Assembly: GCA_934047225.1 (NCBI GenBank)
Contig: OW203989.1
Location: 14,421,977 to 14,485,976 of the forward strand
Direction: 5' to 3'
DNA length: 64,000 bases
Source: Ypsolopha sequella
Lineage: Eukaryota > Arthropoda > Insecta > Lepidoptera > Ypsolophidae
The notes under the pieces were generated by a model that saw only the letters and a list, made by a program, of their open reading frames with translations, was not told the origin of the DNA and did no database searches. The position numbers and the translations under genes are program-made. Below are positions 39,988-51,364 of this stretch, piece by piece (the first letter of the stretch is position 1; every line of letters begins with the position of its first letter).

Positions 39988-41458
39988 GTGTGGTGAAAAA
40001 AAGACTTGTTAACAGATGTTACAAGCCTATAATCAAATTAAATACAGCAGGTTTTACGTTATTTTATGTTTATTACACACCAATTAACTATACTCAGATA
40101 AAAGGCGTTGTGTCAAAACAATGTTCCATTTTCCCATAGACTTAGGATTCGCTGCGCTTAAAAGACGTACATTGCGTGTAAAAGAGATGTCCTACCTTTA
40201 CGAACACCTTGCAAGAGAGAAAGAGATGCACAACAAAGAGCAGCTGTGTCAATGTTTTTTCGAGTAACTGCCCATATCTACCCGCTTGCTTGGGTGTGAT
40301 TGCGGATTTTATAATAATATTTAAATAATACGTAACTAAATTGATAAATTGATTGGTTTAGCTTGTGCTGTGAGTAATTGTAATGTGACAAGGAGAAATA
40401 ACCCAAATTATTACACATTTCACAGGTAAATATGATGTTGTCATTAGAATGTTTTGAACCACATTTTGCCCAATTTCTCGTATTAATCGGCCCAAAACAA
40501 AGAGTTTTTACAGTAAAGTATTGATTTTCTTTGTTGTATTTAGTAGTTATATGCAGGATTGTCCAAAATATGAAGTAAAATAGTAAATCTAATATTAACG
40601 TCATAGTAATTTTTTGGTATCATTTTCTCTACTGCATTGTTTATCTTGTACATTCTAAATCTATGCATTTTCCATTCGTAGATGGATGGTTCCATCAACT
40701 ATGGTTCCATTTCATTTATCAGATGAAAATTCAACTCTCTTACACCACCGAAAAGGCCAAAATGTCAGCTAATAAAGTGATGTTTCTTTTTCATAGAATG
40801 AATACTCTTTTTTGGTTATTTGTCGCCAGAAAGAAAATTTTGGTAGTCTTTTGATTTTTTTGATGAGAAGTTTAGATCAATGCCCACTCAAGGCAATTTT
40901 TAAAGGTTCAGTTTTTATCTTTGTTTTTGATGATAGGCACCCAGTTTATTTGGCAACTAAAGATAGAGGGGCTGGCAAGCTCTACGACTCCATGTTTTTC
41001 CAACTTTGAAGACCCGTTCGTAGCATATATGCGTCAAGGGACGCGTTTTTACCATCGGAAAAAGTTTCCCTGACCTATTTTTCATTGCAATTTAGGAAAA
41101 ACACTTGTGTTATCACTGTGCCTTGCCGTACCTACTATTACCTACAGTTTCCCGTAGACCACAGGGTATGCCACTTTCTCGAAAATTCGAAAAATCAATA
41201 ATATTTCAGAACGGTAACCAAGGAATATTGTACAATTGTTTCGTGCCTTCTCATCACAAATAGGAAAAGTGCGACAAAGCATTTTCTTTGCAACCTATGC
41301 TTCAGTTTTCGCATCAAAACATCTGAAGAGGTTGTGTGCTAACGCGATTAGGAGCTAATTTACGATGGGTTAATTACAACGCCACGCTCTTTGGCTACAA
41401 CTAGTGCTGTACCGAATACCTCGAATGCTTATCTTATCGAATAGTAAATTATATACTT
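39988..41458. other. Gene-free DNA
   Basis: Frames of 108, 63 and 65 codons (40278-41009) show no domain. A long one is tyrosine/isoleucine-rich from AT bias. No repeat was identified. Confidence 0.45.
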
Positions 41459-42455
41459 ATGAATATATTAATAATTTGCAATATTCCGCTAAAAACTCTT
41501 ACCATGCTATCCAAAATGCACCGTTCGCCCTCCCGCATAAAACATGCACATGCAAGCACTACGAGCATAACTACGTATAAAGCAATCTTAAATAACAAGC
41601 AAGAAAACTTATCGACACGTGTTTCGCCTCTAAACGGGTTATCCTCGGAATGTGTTGCTTGCTCGGCTGCTCCGCAGCAACTGATGTGTTGCTCGCACAG
41701 CCGCTCCACCAAGATCAAGATCAGTTGCTGCAGCGTCTGTACGAGCAACACATCAGATGTGCGTTCATTAAATAACCCTGGGCTGGGTAGGAACACTGGG
41801 GTTGTGACGTTGAGTTTTTGAACGGGTTTCGTCGTGTAGCGGCACTCCAAACGTCAGTTGTCATTTTTTCATTATATTTAGTATAACAACGTTGAGAGAA
41901 CTCCTTCTATACGAAATTTTACGTAAATATATCAAGTATAACGTTGAGAAGACTCCCTCGGTACGAAAATTAACGTCATGTCATTAACGAAAGTTAACGT
42001 GAATGTCAGGTGACGTTTGGAGCCTATACGAACCTTGCGAACCCCGCGGGTCTACCGCGTAATTCTCATTTTCATCAACATCAACTTGAGATTGAAATTT
42101 GACGCCCGCCTAACATGCCATCTCTTTTGCACGCGTTGAATTTCGCATGCATTTGTTTGAAGTTGATACAAATGAGAATTACGCGGTAGAGCCCCTGCTC
42201 AGAGTTAATGTTGAAAAATTCGACACCAGTGTAGCGACAGTGTCATTTTTGAGCGGTCGGTGTTGAGACGCGAGTTCATTATTGAACGGGTTAGTGATGC
42301 GACCCGGGTAGGAAACCCAACTCGGTGTGAGTTTATGAACGACTATCTGTAGCTGCGGAGTAGTGCCTTATATTTTATGTTCGTACTGCTTTTGAATAGC
42401 ATGGTAAGAGTTTTTAGCGGAATCTTGCAAGTTATTAATATATCTATAATTTCAT
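41459..42455. mobile_element. 1-kb element with about 55-bp inverted ends (long form)
   Basis: The left end ATGAATATATTAATAATTTG CAATATTCCGCTAAAAACTC TTACCATGCTAT is mirrored by ATAGCATGGTAAGAGTTTTT AGCGGAATCTTGCAAGTTAT TAATATATCT on the right. The 124-bp copy at 16559 is its short form. A younger MITE sits inside at 42048-42195. Overlapping frames at 41449-41850 on both strands (one contains EDNPFRGETRVDKFSCLLF) have no transposase signature that I can identify. ACACGTGTTTCGCCTCTA looks like a recurring lepidopteran repeat phrase. The superfamily is unknown. Confidence 0.7.
42048..42195. mobile_element. MITE, GGGTCTACCGCGTAATTC family, copy 3 (internal deletion)
   Basis: GGGTCTACCGCGTAATTCTC ... 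AATGAGAATTACGCGGTAGA GCCCC. Compared with copies 2 and 4 it lacks the 13-bp GTG(C)TCGCGACGA-type block before CGCCCGCC. It is nested within the 1-kb inverted-end element and so is younger than it. Confidence 0.87.
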
Positions 42456-42787
42456 TATGGACTTTCGGAAATTAACGCCAATTTCAATTTGAGGATGGTA
42501 TTCTTTTGGGTCAATCATTGCACTCGACATACATTATACCAACATTCATAAGCGCTTTTATAAATCCGAATGTACAGTAGTGCACAAAAGTGTAAAAGTG
42601 GTGTAAAAAGACAGATGAAATAACATTATGTAATTTGCATTTAGTAAAATTACATATTTTACTGGTCATACTTTTTTTGCCCAAAGTAATAACGTAGTCT
42701 TGGAAACGAAAAACATTTACATTAATATAAAATATATAATAGTATTATAATAATTATGGAATTAAATGAGACTTGAAGATAATTCAT

Positions 42788-42959
42788 GATTTATATAAAA
42801 ACGGCTCACCTCAATACGTGTTATGATCGGGATAGTGTGAGGCGTAACGTCGTCGCGTAAACGTCTTCACTCGCCCAGATGAAGGCAGTCTAAATCTGCT
42901 GAAACTGGTCGGCTATCTCGATCATAACACGTATTGAGGTGAGCCGTTTTATATAAATC
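42788..42959. mobile_element. MITE with about 41-bp near-perfect inverted ends
   Basis: GATTTATATAAAAACGGCTC ACCTCAATACGTGTTATGAT CG (42788-42829) is mirrored by CGATCATAACACGTATTGAG GTGAGCCGTTTTATATAAAT C (42919-42959). The only difference is one A in an A-run. The 90-bp interior is CG-richer (GGCGTAACGTCGTCGCGTAA). No target duplication could be fixed. No other copy is in the window. Confidence 0.88.
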
Positions 42960-44330
42960 AGTATTATACTAATACACATACTTTAACGTTAAACCTACTT
43001 TGAATTCTATATTGGATCGTTGTTAGGTATAATCAGCAAAATCTAAGGTTTTATTTATGATGCCTGTTTATTTACATGCCCCTAGAGTAATATGACCATC
43101 GTTCGTCCTCTTCAGTAATGATTTGGTTGCCAATCTCGTACTTTGGCCCGACTGAAGTGATTTAGCGATAGAGATGTCAAAATCAGTGCTAAGACCTACC
43201 TCAGTTGCTGCTACAAAAGCACCCTATGGCGTTTCAGCAGAACTTCGCACTGGTGCACAAGGCACAAACAACCATCGCGGCGGATTCTTGTCAAGCCGTC
43301 CCGTGGTGACAAGATTAATCGCGGACGCTTTTTGAACGAGATTGTGAGTCTTGTTAATATGTAAGGTCAATGATCTCACTTGATTCTTTTAGTGACACCA
43401 TGTGCTACGTCATCAATACTATGACGTACGTCTACAAAGAGTGAAAATAATGGAGTCGTAGCACTGAAGATTTGCGTGCGCGGCAGTTGATTAGAGTAGG
43501 ATAGACAATGCAAAAACAAAAGAGTTTGTGCAGGACGGAAGTTCAGCTTGATAGATAAATATATTTAAAGCTTCGCAAACTTCATTCAATAACTGAAATA
43601 CGAGTACTTTCAGGATTCTTACAAAAATAAAATATAAATCAAAATATCAAAAGTTAAAAAAAGTACTGTAAAATTAATGTCATGTAAAATGATGCATTCA
43701 TCGATTTCAACGAATAAAACACCGTGTAGGTTATATACATATTTTTTTTTGTTATCGAACGTTTAGTTTGGTAACTACTTCACTACTTGTCTTGGATAAT
43801 TAGCTTTGACTGCCGTAACGCGGGCGTCACAGAAATGGATAAAGCAAATAGATAATTAACATTAATTAAGTAATTATATATCTTATAAGTTATTAAGGAA
43901 TTTCTGGCCTCGAATTGCTAGGCTTTCAGAGTTGGATTTCGTGTAAGACATTTGGTAAATGTATCCATAACTCGTACCTACATAACGTCTTCTTATAACG
44001 TTATTGCCTTATTTTTTTCGAGGTTCATGTAAGTGAATGCCCTTGTGTTGCTAAACCAATGGAATAAGGATTCTTCTTTGGGTGACTGACTGTATAAATA
44101 CCTTTTAGGTACTACTGAACCCTAAAAAGGACTGGTGATGAAAACGAGAGTAAATCAGTATTTGTAATTTTAAAAATACATAGATAGTAAATGGGATAGC
44201 TTACAGAGGTAAAAACTTTATTGTCAACGTAGCATGTCGGTGACGGCATAGGGTGACGGTGACGGGAACCTATAAGATTCCCAACCAAAATCGCTCAACG
44301 CGCCTAAATTACTTTACACTTCAATAATTT
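42960..44330. other. Gene-free DNA
   Basis: About 43080-43480 is less AT-rich (GGTGACAAGATTAATCGCGG, ACTATGACGTACGTC) and may be an old repeat. It contains no frame and no motif I can name. Confidence 0.45.
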
Positions 44331-44868
44331 GGGCAAGGGCGAGTCGGCGTCGCTCACAAAGGGTTCTGTACCACCACACAATACGGGTATGGAAACCTAA
44401 AAATATAATGTTAAATAACAACTTCATAGAACCTATAGTAACATTAAGGCAACAAAAACAAGCCGCTAAAATAGTAGCGCCTGGCAATCAATTCGTTACC
44501 CTCTGAGTGTAGAACCTTTGTATCTTAAACGCTATATTTTTTCCTGTAATTTTTACGTAATCAGCATAATTACGTAATTACCCTGATTTTTTTCATATTT
44601 TTTGTTCCTCATGCTTCAGAGATAAAAGGGGACATGATAACGTTAAAAAACGCTACTTTTTCGAGATTTTTTCAAGGACTACCCTTGGGTTTCATTTTTT
44701 TTTAATATAACATAGTAACACGTATTTTGTGAAAATTTCAACTGGCCACCTATAACGGTTGAAGATGTAGAACCCTGTGACAGATGGATAGACAGACGGA
44801 CGGACAGACAGAGAGTGGAGGCTTAGTAAAAGGGTCCCGTTTGGCACCATTCAGGTACGGAACCCTTA
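44331..44868 (+). repeat. Lepidopteran GGGTTCCGTA repeat, near-complete copy
   Basis: The head GGGCAAGGGCGAGTCGGCGT CGCTCACAAAGGGTTCTGTA and the tail CAGACGGACGGACAGACAGA, GAGGCTTAGTAAAAGGGTCC CGTTTGGCACC, GGTACGGAACCCTTA. TAGGGTTCCGTA and TACGGAACCCTA at the two sides form a short inverted pair. Intermediate landmarks are TTTTTACGTAATCA, CGAGATTTTTTCAAGGACTA and TTTCAACTGGCCACCTATAA CGGTTGAAG. It has no coding capacity; the frame at 44784-45038 (MDRQTDGQTESGG) is a by-product of the tandem GACGGACAGACAGA segment. Confidence 0.75.
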
Positions 44869-44912
44869 ACAGCATTATGCTTATAGATGTTTTATTCTAC
44901 AAAGTCTACTTA

Positions 44913-45034
44913 CCTATGGTTGTAGTAGTGTATGCACACGCACTTTTTCTAGTGTGCGTAACCTCAGCTTACAAAACGCGCAACGCACACAAAACACGCA
45001 TATCTGTACACCTCACCACTACAACCATAGCCAA
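44913..45034. repeat. Small inverted-end repeat
   Basis: ACCTATGGTTGTAGTAGTG is mirrored by CACTACAACCATAGCC 100 bp later. Inside, ACGCACTTTTTCTAGTGTGC GT forms its own stem. It is a likely MITE, with a single copy here. Confidence 0.5.
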
Positions 45035-46174
45035 ATAGAGATCGTAGGATAGAACATCTGTACTACTTATTATATATTCTATTACATTTTTTTATTACAA
45101 AAGTAATTTAATATTTAGATGAAAGGCCTTTTAATTTAATTCAACCATATTAAGGCTCAATGTGCTGTAATGAAATGTCAGGAACAGATTTCTCGGTTTT
45201 CAGTATTTCAGGTCTGATTTCATTTTAAAATTTTCTTGCTGGATTTCTTTAGCGAAGTTGAAAACTATGTCAGAAAAAGTACTCGAAAGGTGAATTTTTA
45301 CATTAAAATGAATTATTGCAGTGCAGCAAAGTGACCTATGTTTATATACATAGAGTACTTATTTATATTTATGTTGGTTATTGCACGGCATTACATTTGC
45401 CGTTATGACAAATAGTACATTACGATACGAGAGCGAAGAAACGTTTTCTGACGAGCGTGAGTTTGCGGCACGAGCCGAAGGCGAGTGCTGCAATCACACG
45501 AGCCGAGAAAAAGTTTCTCGCACGAGTTTCGTACAATTTTTTATAGCACAAGTGCGGAAAATGCCGACTTTACGCATGCTATAAATGTATTTAATTTCTT
45601 GTGGTTATACTTTCTAGATCTATTCGTCTTATTAAGTTTTTGGAATTGGCTTGGAATTCAATACTTGCACGTATGTTGAGTGATTCTGTTTTGCTTCGAT
45701 CATATGAACATTTAAGATTTACCTGTTCTCTTTTCACAGTTTCAAGATCCAGCAATTTTTCTTGTGTTCAAATTCAAATAGTTTATTTATTAAAATAGGT
45801 ATACATAATACGCGTTTTAAGAGTCAAATGTTATTTTATAAAAATATATATAATAAAATAACAAATGTACATGAACTAAATTAAAGGTTTATTTAATTTA
45901 TGTAGCAATATACTCGTATATACGAATTAAATGATAGGTGAAATCTATAATTATACAAGGTGAAATCTAATCAACCGCCCGAACCCATACAGCTTAGAAG
46001 ACCCGACCAGAAACAAGGTTTAGTGATCCCTTTTTTCGAAATCATAAAAAAATATAAAAAATAAAAATTCCGCTCTCATTACATAAATTCACACTGGTCT
46101 AGTTCAAATACAAATCCAACCGAGCCCCCAGCACGAATCCAGGCGGCTGACCAAACCCCACTCTATATCCCCAT
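45035..46174. other. Gene-free DNA
   Basis: 45420-45540 is CG-richer (GAGCGAAGAAACGTTTTCTG ACGAGCGTGAG, CGAGCCGAAGGCGAG) and carries overlapping frames of 64-67 codons, without a family match. The flanks are AT-rich. Confidence 0.45.
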
Positions 46175-46350
46175 ACCCCATCCATCAGCCCGTATTCGTC
46201 TACTGCTGGACATAGGCCTCCCTAATATTACGCCACTCTTGGCGGTCCTCAGTCATCCTCATCCAGCCGCCACCCGCAACGTCCTTCAGATCGTCAGACC
46301 AGCGGGCACGAGGGCGGCCTACGCTGCGCTTTGCTGTACGTGGTCTCCAC
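46175..46350 (-). pseudogene. RTE-type retrotransposon ORF C-terminus
   Basis: The minus strand gives WRPRTAKRSVGRPRARWSDD, then LKDVAGGGWMRMTEDRQEW, RNIREAYVQQ and a stop. GRP..RW.DDL...AG..W...AEDR..W....EAY.QQ is the standard C-terminus of insect RTE polymerases. It ends in GGGCTGATGGATGG, the RTE-type tail. Only about 50 codons remain and no catalytic region, so it is a 5'-truncated copy. A related tail is at 9591. Confidence 0.88.
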
Positions 46351-49127
46351 CCTATTGGTACATACTAATAGGTTACATATTATATATGTATAAATACATT
46401 ATTGCTAAGAAGAAGGGCAAGAAACTTAGCAAGACTGTATTTACTTCCTTATGCCACCTGCCTGTCTCAAGAGCTTTCTGAACTTCACAAAATCCCTAAT
46501 TTGCACCCTTCACAAGAGAATCACTAAAGACTTGTCAGCTATATCATTTCGGAAAAAGATTACTCCGTCGGAAACATTTCCGTGGCCTACCTACTTGGTA
46601 AGGCTAGACGGTAAAACTTACGCGCGCGAGATTTGGATTCTTACAATTGTTGTAGCTGTTTCGGTCATTCGCGGCCGGCACGAGCGCGCCCTCCCCCCGA
46701 GCCCCGCTCCCTGCTCCGCACTGTTCATTTTGTACTTACTCTTAGATCCAGATCAGGACATCCTTTCGTACTTTCGTTTTTAGTGCCTTTGGTTATTTAA
46801 TTCAAAAGAAACAACATGCAAAATAAAAAATGAATGATCTCCTGTTCCTGTTTATCTAACGAACACAATATAATAGTATGTAAAATATTTTGGACGATTA
46901 CTGTGTTATATGAGTAACTAAATGGATATTTACTGTGAAATTCAATTGGTTTTGGAAACGGAAACTGGTGGTAATACTCGTCTAACGAACAATTTTTACG
47001 CTTTATTTTGTGCTCTTCTTCTCTAGATAACTATACAGGCCGTAAACTTAATTATGTGCTTCCCAAAATATGTTTTTACTGAAGGAAAAGTGAAATAAAT
47101 TGAAAAACATTTATGGAAAAATCATGGTAATATGTGTTTACGTAAATATTACATGAAAAATAAAGCGGTTGAGAAATTTCCGAAAAAAATGACAAAATTA
47201 AATTTATCATCCATAATACGAAACCCTGACTCGCACTTGGCTGTTTTTTTTTTTATTTAACCATCATCACGACATCATAGAGTTAATAAAATATTATTTT
47301 TATCAATAAATGTAATAGGTAACAATGAGCTGATTGATGTTGTAATTTTATCAGTTTATTAATTACGTTGTAATCTACATAGGTTTCGTTAGAATAATTT
47401 TCAAAAATACTCTAAAAAGCTAGATTCGCTCAAAGACAAATAAAATAAAAATTAATTATTATCCAGATGTTATTGCACATAATAACATCGGAATGTTGAA
47501 TATTTGTTTTTTACTATTTTATGTAATCCCTTGACATTTTTTTATGCGGAACCGACCGGATATTTAGCTAAAGAAACGTAAATATGGGATAGTATACAGT
47601 ATTTTTAGTAACCATCTTTTGTAAATTCTAACAAGTGCCGATAATAATTTACGAGGATAACATTATAAATGAAAAATGTGATGTAATGTTAATTTTTAAT
47701 AATTTCTATTTTAAATTACCTAATAATAACACATTCTCTTGCAGGCATATTTCTAGATACTCCAGTGCACGTTAAAGTTTCTTAGAGGTGTTTGCATTTT
47801 TTCTTGATAAAATGTATCATTTCTTTTGATTTTTTGGTAAAGCAACCCATGTGAACTCCAAACAATAAAATAGCAATAAGCCCATTGTGACACATGAAGA
47901 TGACCTTGGACCTGATAATAATAGTTATGCTCTGTTTTCAATTATATTCCTTGAGTCGTCACCTTACAAAATGTGATCAATCCCTTTTGAATTGCATCTG
48001 CAGGACTCATTTCCGAGGCTACAAATGGGCATTTTATTTCTACAAGTCCTTCATTTCCTATGAGTCCATCCGGACTAGCTGCCAGAAAACCATCCACAGG
48101 ATCGACAAATGACCACTTTGATCTACCTTTAGGCTGGTATACTTTTCAAAGTCATGGGTGGCGCGATTTTATCTGTGTATTCTCCTAATAAATATTTACC
48201 TGTATAATTTTGACCTTAAGCTTTCAACATCGGCCTTACAGTGCTTTGGTTGACTGCTGAGTGTTCTGTTTTCTTTTGATATACGCCTGAAATTTAATGT
48301 GATGAGCGTTAAAAATGTTTAGGTTTTCGCATCAAAAGCTTGATCGGTAGGACGAAAGGCTCACAACTTTGGAGGTTTTTTTTTAAAACCCTATCTTATT
48401 ACAATATACAATACATATTTATACTAACTTGTTAAGTTTATAACCCTTTTTTACATATTTTTTTTCGTTTTGCTGATAAACTTACCTTTCCTTTTTTTAC
48501 CTCGTCGATATAATCATCTGAAATTCATAGTAATAAAATTAAGTACCAGTATTATTTATCCGAATTTTACTTATGTTTTCTTAGTTTACTGTTTTGTATA
48601 TGATCTTTTGATTAAACAGAAAAAATCTCTCAGGAACGGCAGCATAAATATTTTAACTCCTGTATAGGGTCAAATTATAATGTGTCCTTATGTAAATTTA
48701 ATATTTAAAATTTTCGTTTATTATTATATTTAATAATCCTATACTTCTGATTATAATTTTAATAACTTTTTTTAAAAAAAGTTAATAAAAAAACAGATAA
48801 ACTTATCAGATAAACGATATAATTTATAAATATCAAATAACTTTGCAGATAAACGAAAGTCTGCTTTTGAACTTTGCCGATCATCCTTAATAAATAGTTA
48901 TTAAATTTAGCCCCAGTAGTAGTAATCTGAATATAACCTTTATTTCCGCAGTTCACTTTTTTATGTGATCTATTAGTTTCATAGAATAATCTCTCAGAAT
49001 AAAAAGGGACTACATAATTATTTTTACTCCTGTATAGGATCAAATTATTTTGCAAACCTAAAACAGACATAGGTACTAATCGTCGTTATGAACAGTTTTT
49101 GTAATAGAGGCTGAAATGAAATACTTT
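46351..49127. other. Long gene-free stretch
   Basis: About 46640-46720 is a CG-rich patch (TCGCGGCCGGCACGAGCGCG). At 47165-47250 a minus-strand head of the GGCCAAGTGCGAGTC repeat is present (CGAAACCCTGACTCGCACTT GGC, preceded by AAGCGGTTGAGAAATTT). ACTCCTGTATAGG(G/A)TCAAATTAT occurs twice, near 48657 and 49025, 370 bp apart in direct orientation. Frames of 60-110 codons (46239-46783, 47753-49070) have no domains. Confidence 0.45.
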
Positions 49128-49225
49128 TTAGGGTTCCGTGCCTCAGAATGAAAAAGTCGGAACCCTTATAGGATCACTTTGTTGCCTATCTGTCTGTTAT
49201 TTTCTTGCTGTCTGTCATCATGAGA
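49128..49225. repeat. Lepidopteran GGGTTCCGTA repeat scrap
   Basis: TTTAGGGTTCCGTGCCTCAG, AAAAAGTCGGAACCCTTATA GGATCAC, CTGTCTGT-rich segment. A terminal part of the family. Confidence 0.6.
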
Positions 49226-49304
49226 AGCTTATTGCGATGTGTGGAGAGAACAAATATATGAAGTTATAGTTGTTTATATCCAAAATGAATAAACTAAAGT
49301 GCAG

Positions 49305-49420
49305 GAGCGCCACCCACTACTCGACACGTGACTGTAGCGGCGGCGCAGCGGCGTTTTCTTTGATAAAAGCCGTAGCGCCGCGCCGCCACAGTGAACACTT
49401 GGCGTGGCCTCTCATTGCGT
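49305..49420. repeat. GC-rich palindrome
   Basis: GACTGTAGCGGCGGCGCAGC GGCG (49330 region), a 15-bp AT loop TTTTCTTTGATAAAA, then GCCGTAGCGCCGCGCCGCCA CAGTG. The stem is about 25 bp with small bulges and weaker pairing outside (GCGCCACCCACTACTCG against CCACGCCAAGTG). It is a probable MITE relic or stable hairpin. Confidence 0.6.
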
Positions 49421-50444
49421 GTTGGATGGCAATGGCAGGATAATAGTTATAAGGAGTTGCAGACCAATCAAATTAATGGCCAAATCCAAGATGCATGACC
49501 TAATTTATAAACGAAATACATTGTATTTATAAGGTAAAATATACAAATAGTACTCACCCATTTTTGCACGAAAAATCTGTCCACCATACTCAATAACTTC
49601 TCCATTACCATACACTGGTACAAAACTCTTTGATAATGCACCGTTTTAACAAGTAAGGTGAGTGAAACGAGTGACCCATCGCTCGTCCCGTCTTCTCCCC
49701 CCGCACGCCTCCGCCACCCCTGATGCGACGGAATGAAATTCTAGATTTATGTAATTTGCGCCCGCGATTTCGAATGCCAGCCCATAGCTATTTACTGAAA
49801 TCCTATACTTTCTACATACGAAATAACTGCATTTTCCAAATATTTATGAACTACCACGGGTCCGAAATTCAATATAAATTGTTTTTACTTGAGAAATGCT
49901 TAAGAAAATCGAACATGAAAATGGAACATTTTGGAGATTAAAAAATAGATTTCCAAGTGCTTGTATTTCCTAAGCGTGTTGATTATCTGAAATTTAAAGT
50001 TAAATCGGACTTGTAGGTTGTGAAAAAGATGAAGTTACTCAAAGTTTTATTTGATTGAATGCATTAGCGTACAAATGAGAAGCTAAATCGTTTTGTATGG
50101 CCGCGGAGTCTTGCGCTCTTCCCTTAACTGATAACTGCCATGACATGCTCAAAACATACGCAATTAGGTCGCTATAAAAAGATTCATAAACGAGTTGCGC
50201 ACCCAATGTGAGTGCGATGTTTCTTCGCAGAGCATGCCTCAATTGCTTTTGTGCCCAGCGTACCCTACGTGAGAAGATCTGTGGAAAGCCTTGGAAAATG
50301 CTGTGGATGTGGTTTAGGCTTAGTGACAAGCCATCGACACGAAAAGACGAAGAAAATGTGAAATAGATCAGTATAATTCTACGATTTCCAGTTGGATGAT
50401 GGTGATATATTATGATAAATTTGTATAAATGTATAATAAATATA
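49421..50444. other. Gene-free DNA
   Basis: Short CG-rich patch near 49690 (CTTCTCCCCCCGCACGCCTC). A 96-codon minus frame (50039-50329, containing FSRRVRWAQKQLRHALRRNI) has no recognised domain. It lacks nearby gene signals. Confidence 0.42.
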
Positions 50445-50730
50445 TCGTCATAACATGAATCCCCAAGGAGGCGTCAGAGGTGTTCCGAGTGTGAACTGTG
50501 AAATGCAAGACACAGTCCACACTCGGTACATCCGCGTTTCACCGACGATTATTACGTCCCAACGTGATGGGTGGTGAGCCCTATCGCCGTACTTCGTGCA
50601 CAAATATACGCTTGTTAGGGCACGCAGATTTCCTTACGATATTTTTCTTCACCGTTCAGCAAGTGGCAAGTCAGAACAAATACTTTGCACATAAATTTAA
50701 AAAACACATTGGTGCATGCATATCCATTAT

Positions 50731-51004
50731 AATATACAACGTGTAACAGAAAGGTGTAACCATATTTGAAGAGCTTATTCAGTCAATGGCATAGAACAAC
50801 TTTTACTATGGAACATACACTGTATCTCGAAAAAAAAAAAATACTTTTTCATAGAAAAATGCAATCGCTCGGCTGAAATGTATGGAAGGGCAGATTTTTT
50901 TTTTGAGATTTCAGGGTTGGCTCCATAGTAAAAGTTGTTCTATACCATTGACTGAATAAGCTCTTCAAATATGGTTACATCTTTCTGTTACACATTGTAT
51001 ATAA
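50731..51004. mobile_element. Palindromic element with about 80-bp arms
   Basis: The left arm 50731-50811 (ACAACGTGTAACAGAAAGGT, GTAACCATATTTGAAGAGCT, TATTCAGTCAATGGCATAGA, ACAACTTTTACTATGG) is mirrored by 50923-51004 with three mismatches. The loop is about 110 bp. A single arm also occurs at 54696-54773. It occupies most of the segment between the GCATGCATATCC repeats of the host SINE. Confidence 0.85.
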
Positions 51005-51143
51005 TCGAGTCTATTATAAGGGGACACCCGACGTTTCGTAAAAAAGGTAAAAATTTATCGCGGTAGACCCGATTATATATATTATAATGTGTACGAAACG
51101 CGAGAGTTTAAAGCATGCATATCCGACCGGGGATCGAACCAGG

Positions 51144-51304
51144 GGGTCTACCGCGTAATTCTCATTTTCATCAACATCAACTTGAGATTGAAATTTGACG
51201 TGCGTGCGACGACGCCCGCCTAACATGCCATCACTTTTGCACGCGTTGAATTTCGCATGCATTTGCTTGAAGTTGATACAAATTAGAATTACGCGGTAAA
51301 GCCC
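51144..51304. mobile_element. MITE, GGGTCTACCGCGTAATTC family, copy 4, CAGG target duplication
   Basis: Element GGGTCTACCGCGTAATTCTC ... ATTAGAATTACGCGGTAAAG CCC, flanked by CAGG at 51140-51143 and 51305-51308. Removing it together with one CAGG restores a continuous SINE head, which independently supports the boundaries. A 4-bp duplication is the best clue to its mobiliser. The 82-codon minus frame here repeats the MHAKFNAC peptide of the other copies. Confidence 0.88.
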
Positions 51305-51364
51305 CAGGATCTCAAAATTGGGAGGCCAGTGGCAGCGTTCTACCCCTGAGCTACCGCTGCTGCT

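Larger units (their letters stand above)
50445..51364 (-). mobile_element. tRNA-headed SINE split by two later insertions
   Basis: Read on the minus strand, the head starts near 51360: GCAGCGGTAGCTCAGGGGTA GAACGC (A box), CCTCCCAATTTTGAGATCCT GG, then after a MITE (51144-51304) GGTTCGATCCCCGG (B box). A second insertion follows (50726-51112), bounded by a 12-bp direct repeat GCATGCATATCC. The body then continues from 50725 leftwards: TGCACCAATGTG, GCGTGCCCTAACAAGCGTA, CACCACCCATCACGTTGGGA, GAGTGTGGACTGTGTCTTGC, CTCCTTGGGGATTCATG. A second copy in the plus direction is at 60729-61090. SINEs use internal A/B boxes for Pol III; here the split destroys the promoter. Confidence 0.75.

Noticed and set aside
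41449..41850. 133-codon minus frame with a hydrophobic stretch as a membrane protein
   Set aside because: It starts at the terminus of an inverted-end element, overlaps a 120-codon frame on the other strand, and includes repeat-derived sequence.
44784..45038. Frame MDRQTDGQTESGG as a protein
   Set aside because: Generated by the GACGGACAGACAGA segment of the lepidopteran GGGTTCCGTA repeat.
50039..50329. 96-codon minus frame with RRVRWAQKQLRHALRRNI as a DNA-binding protein
   Set aside because: No recognisable fold or family; isolated basic stretch only.
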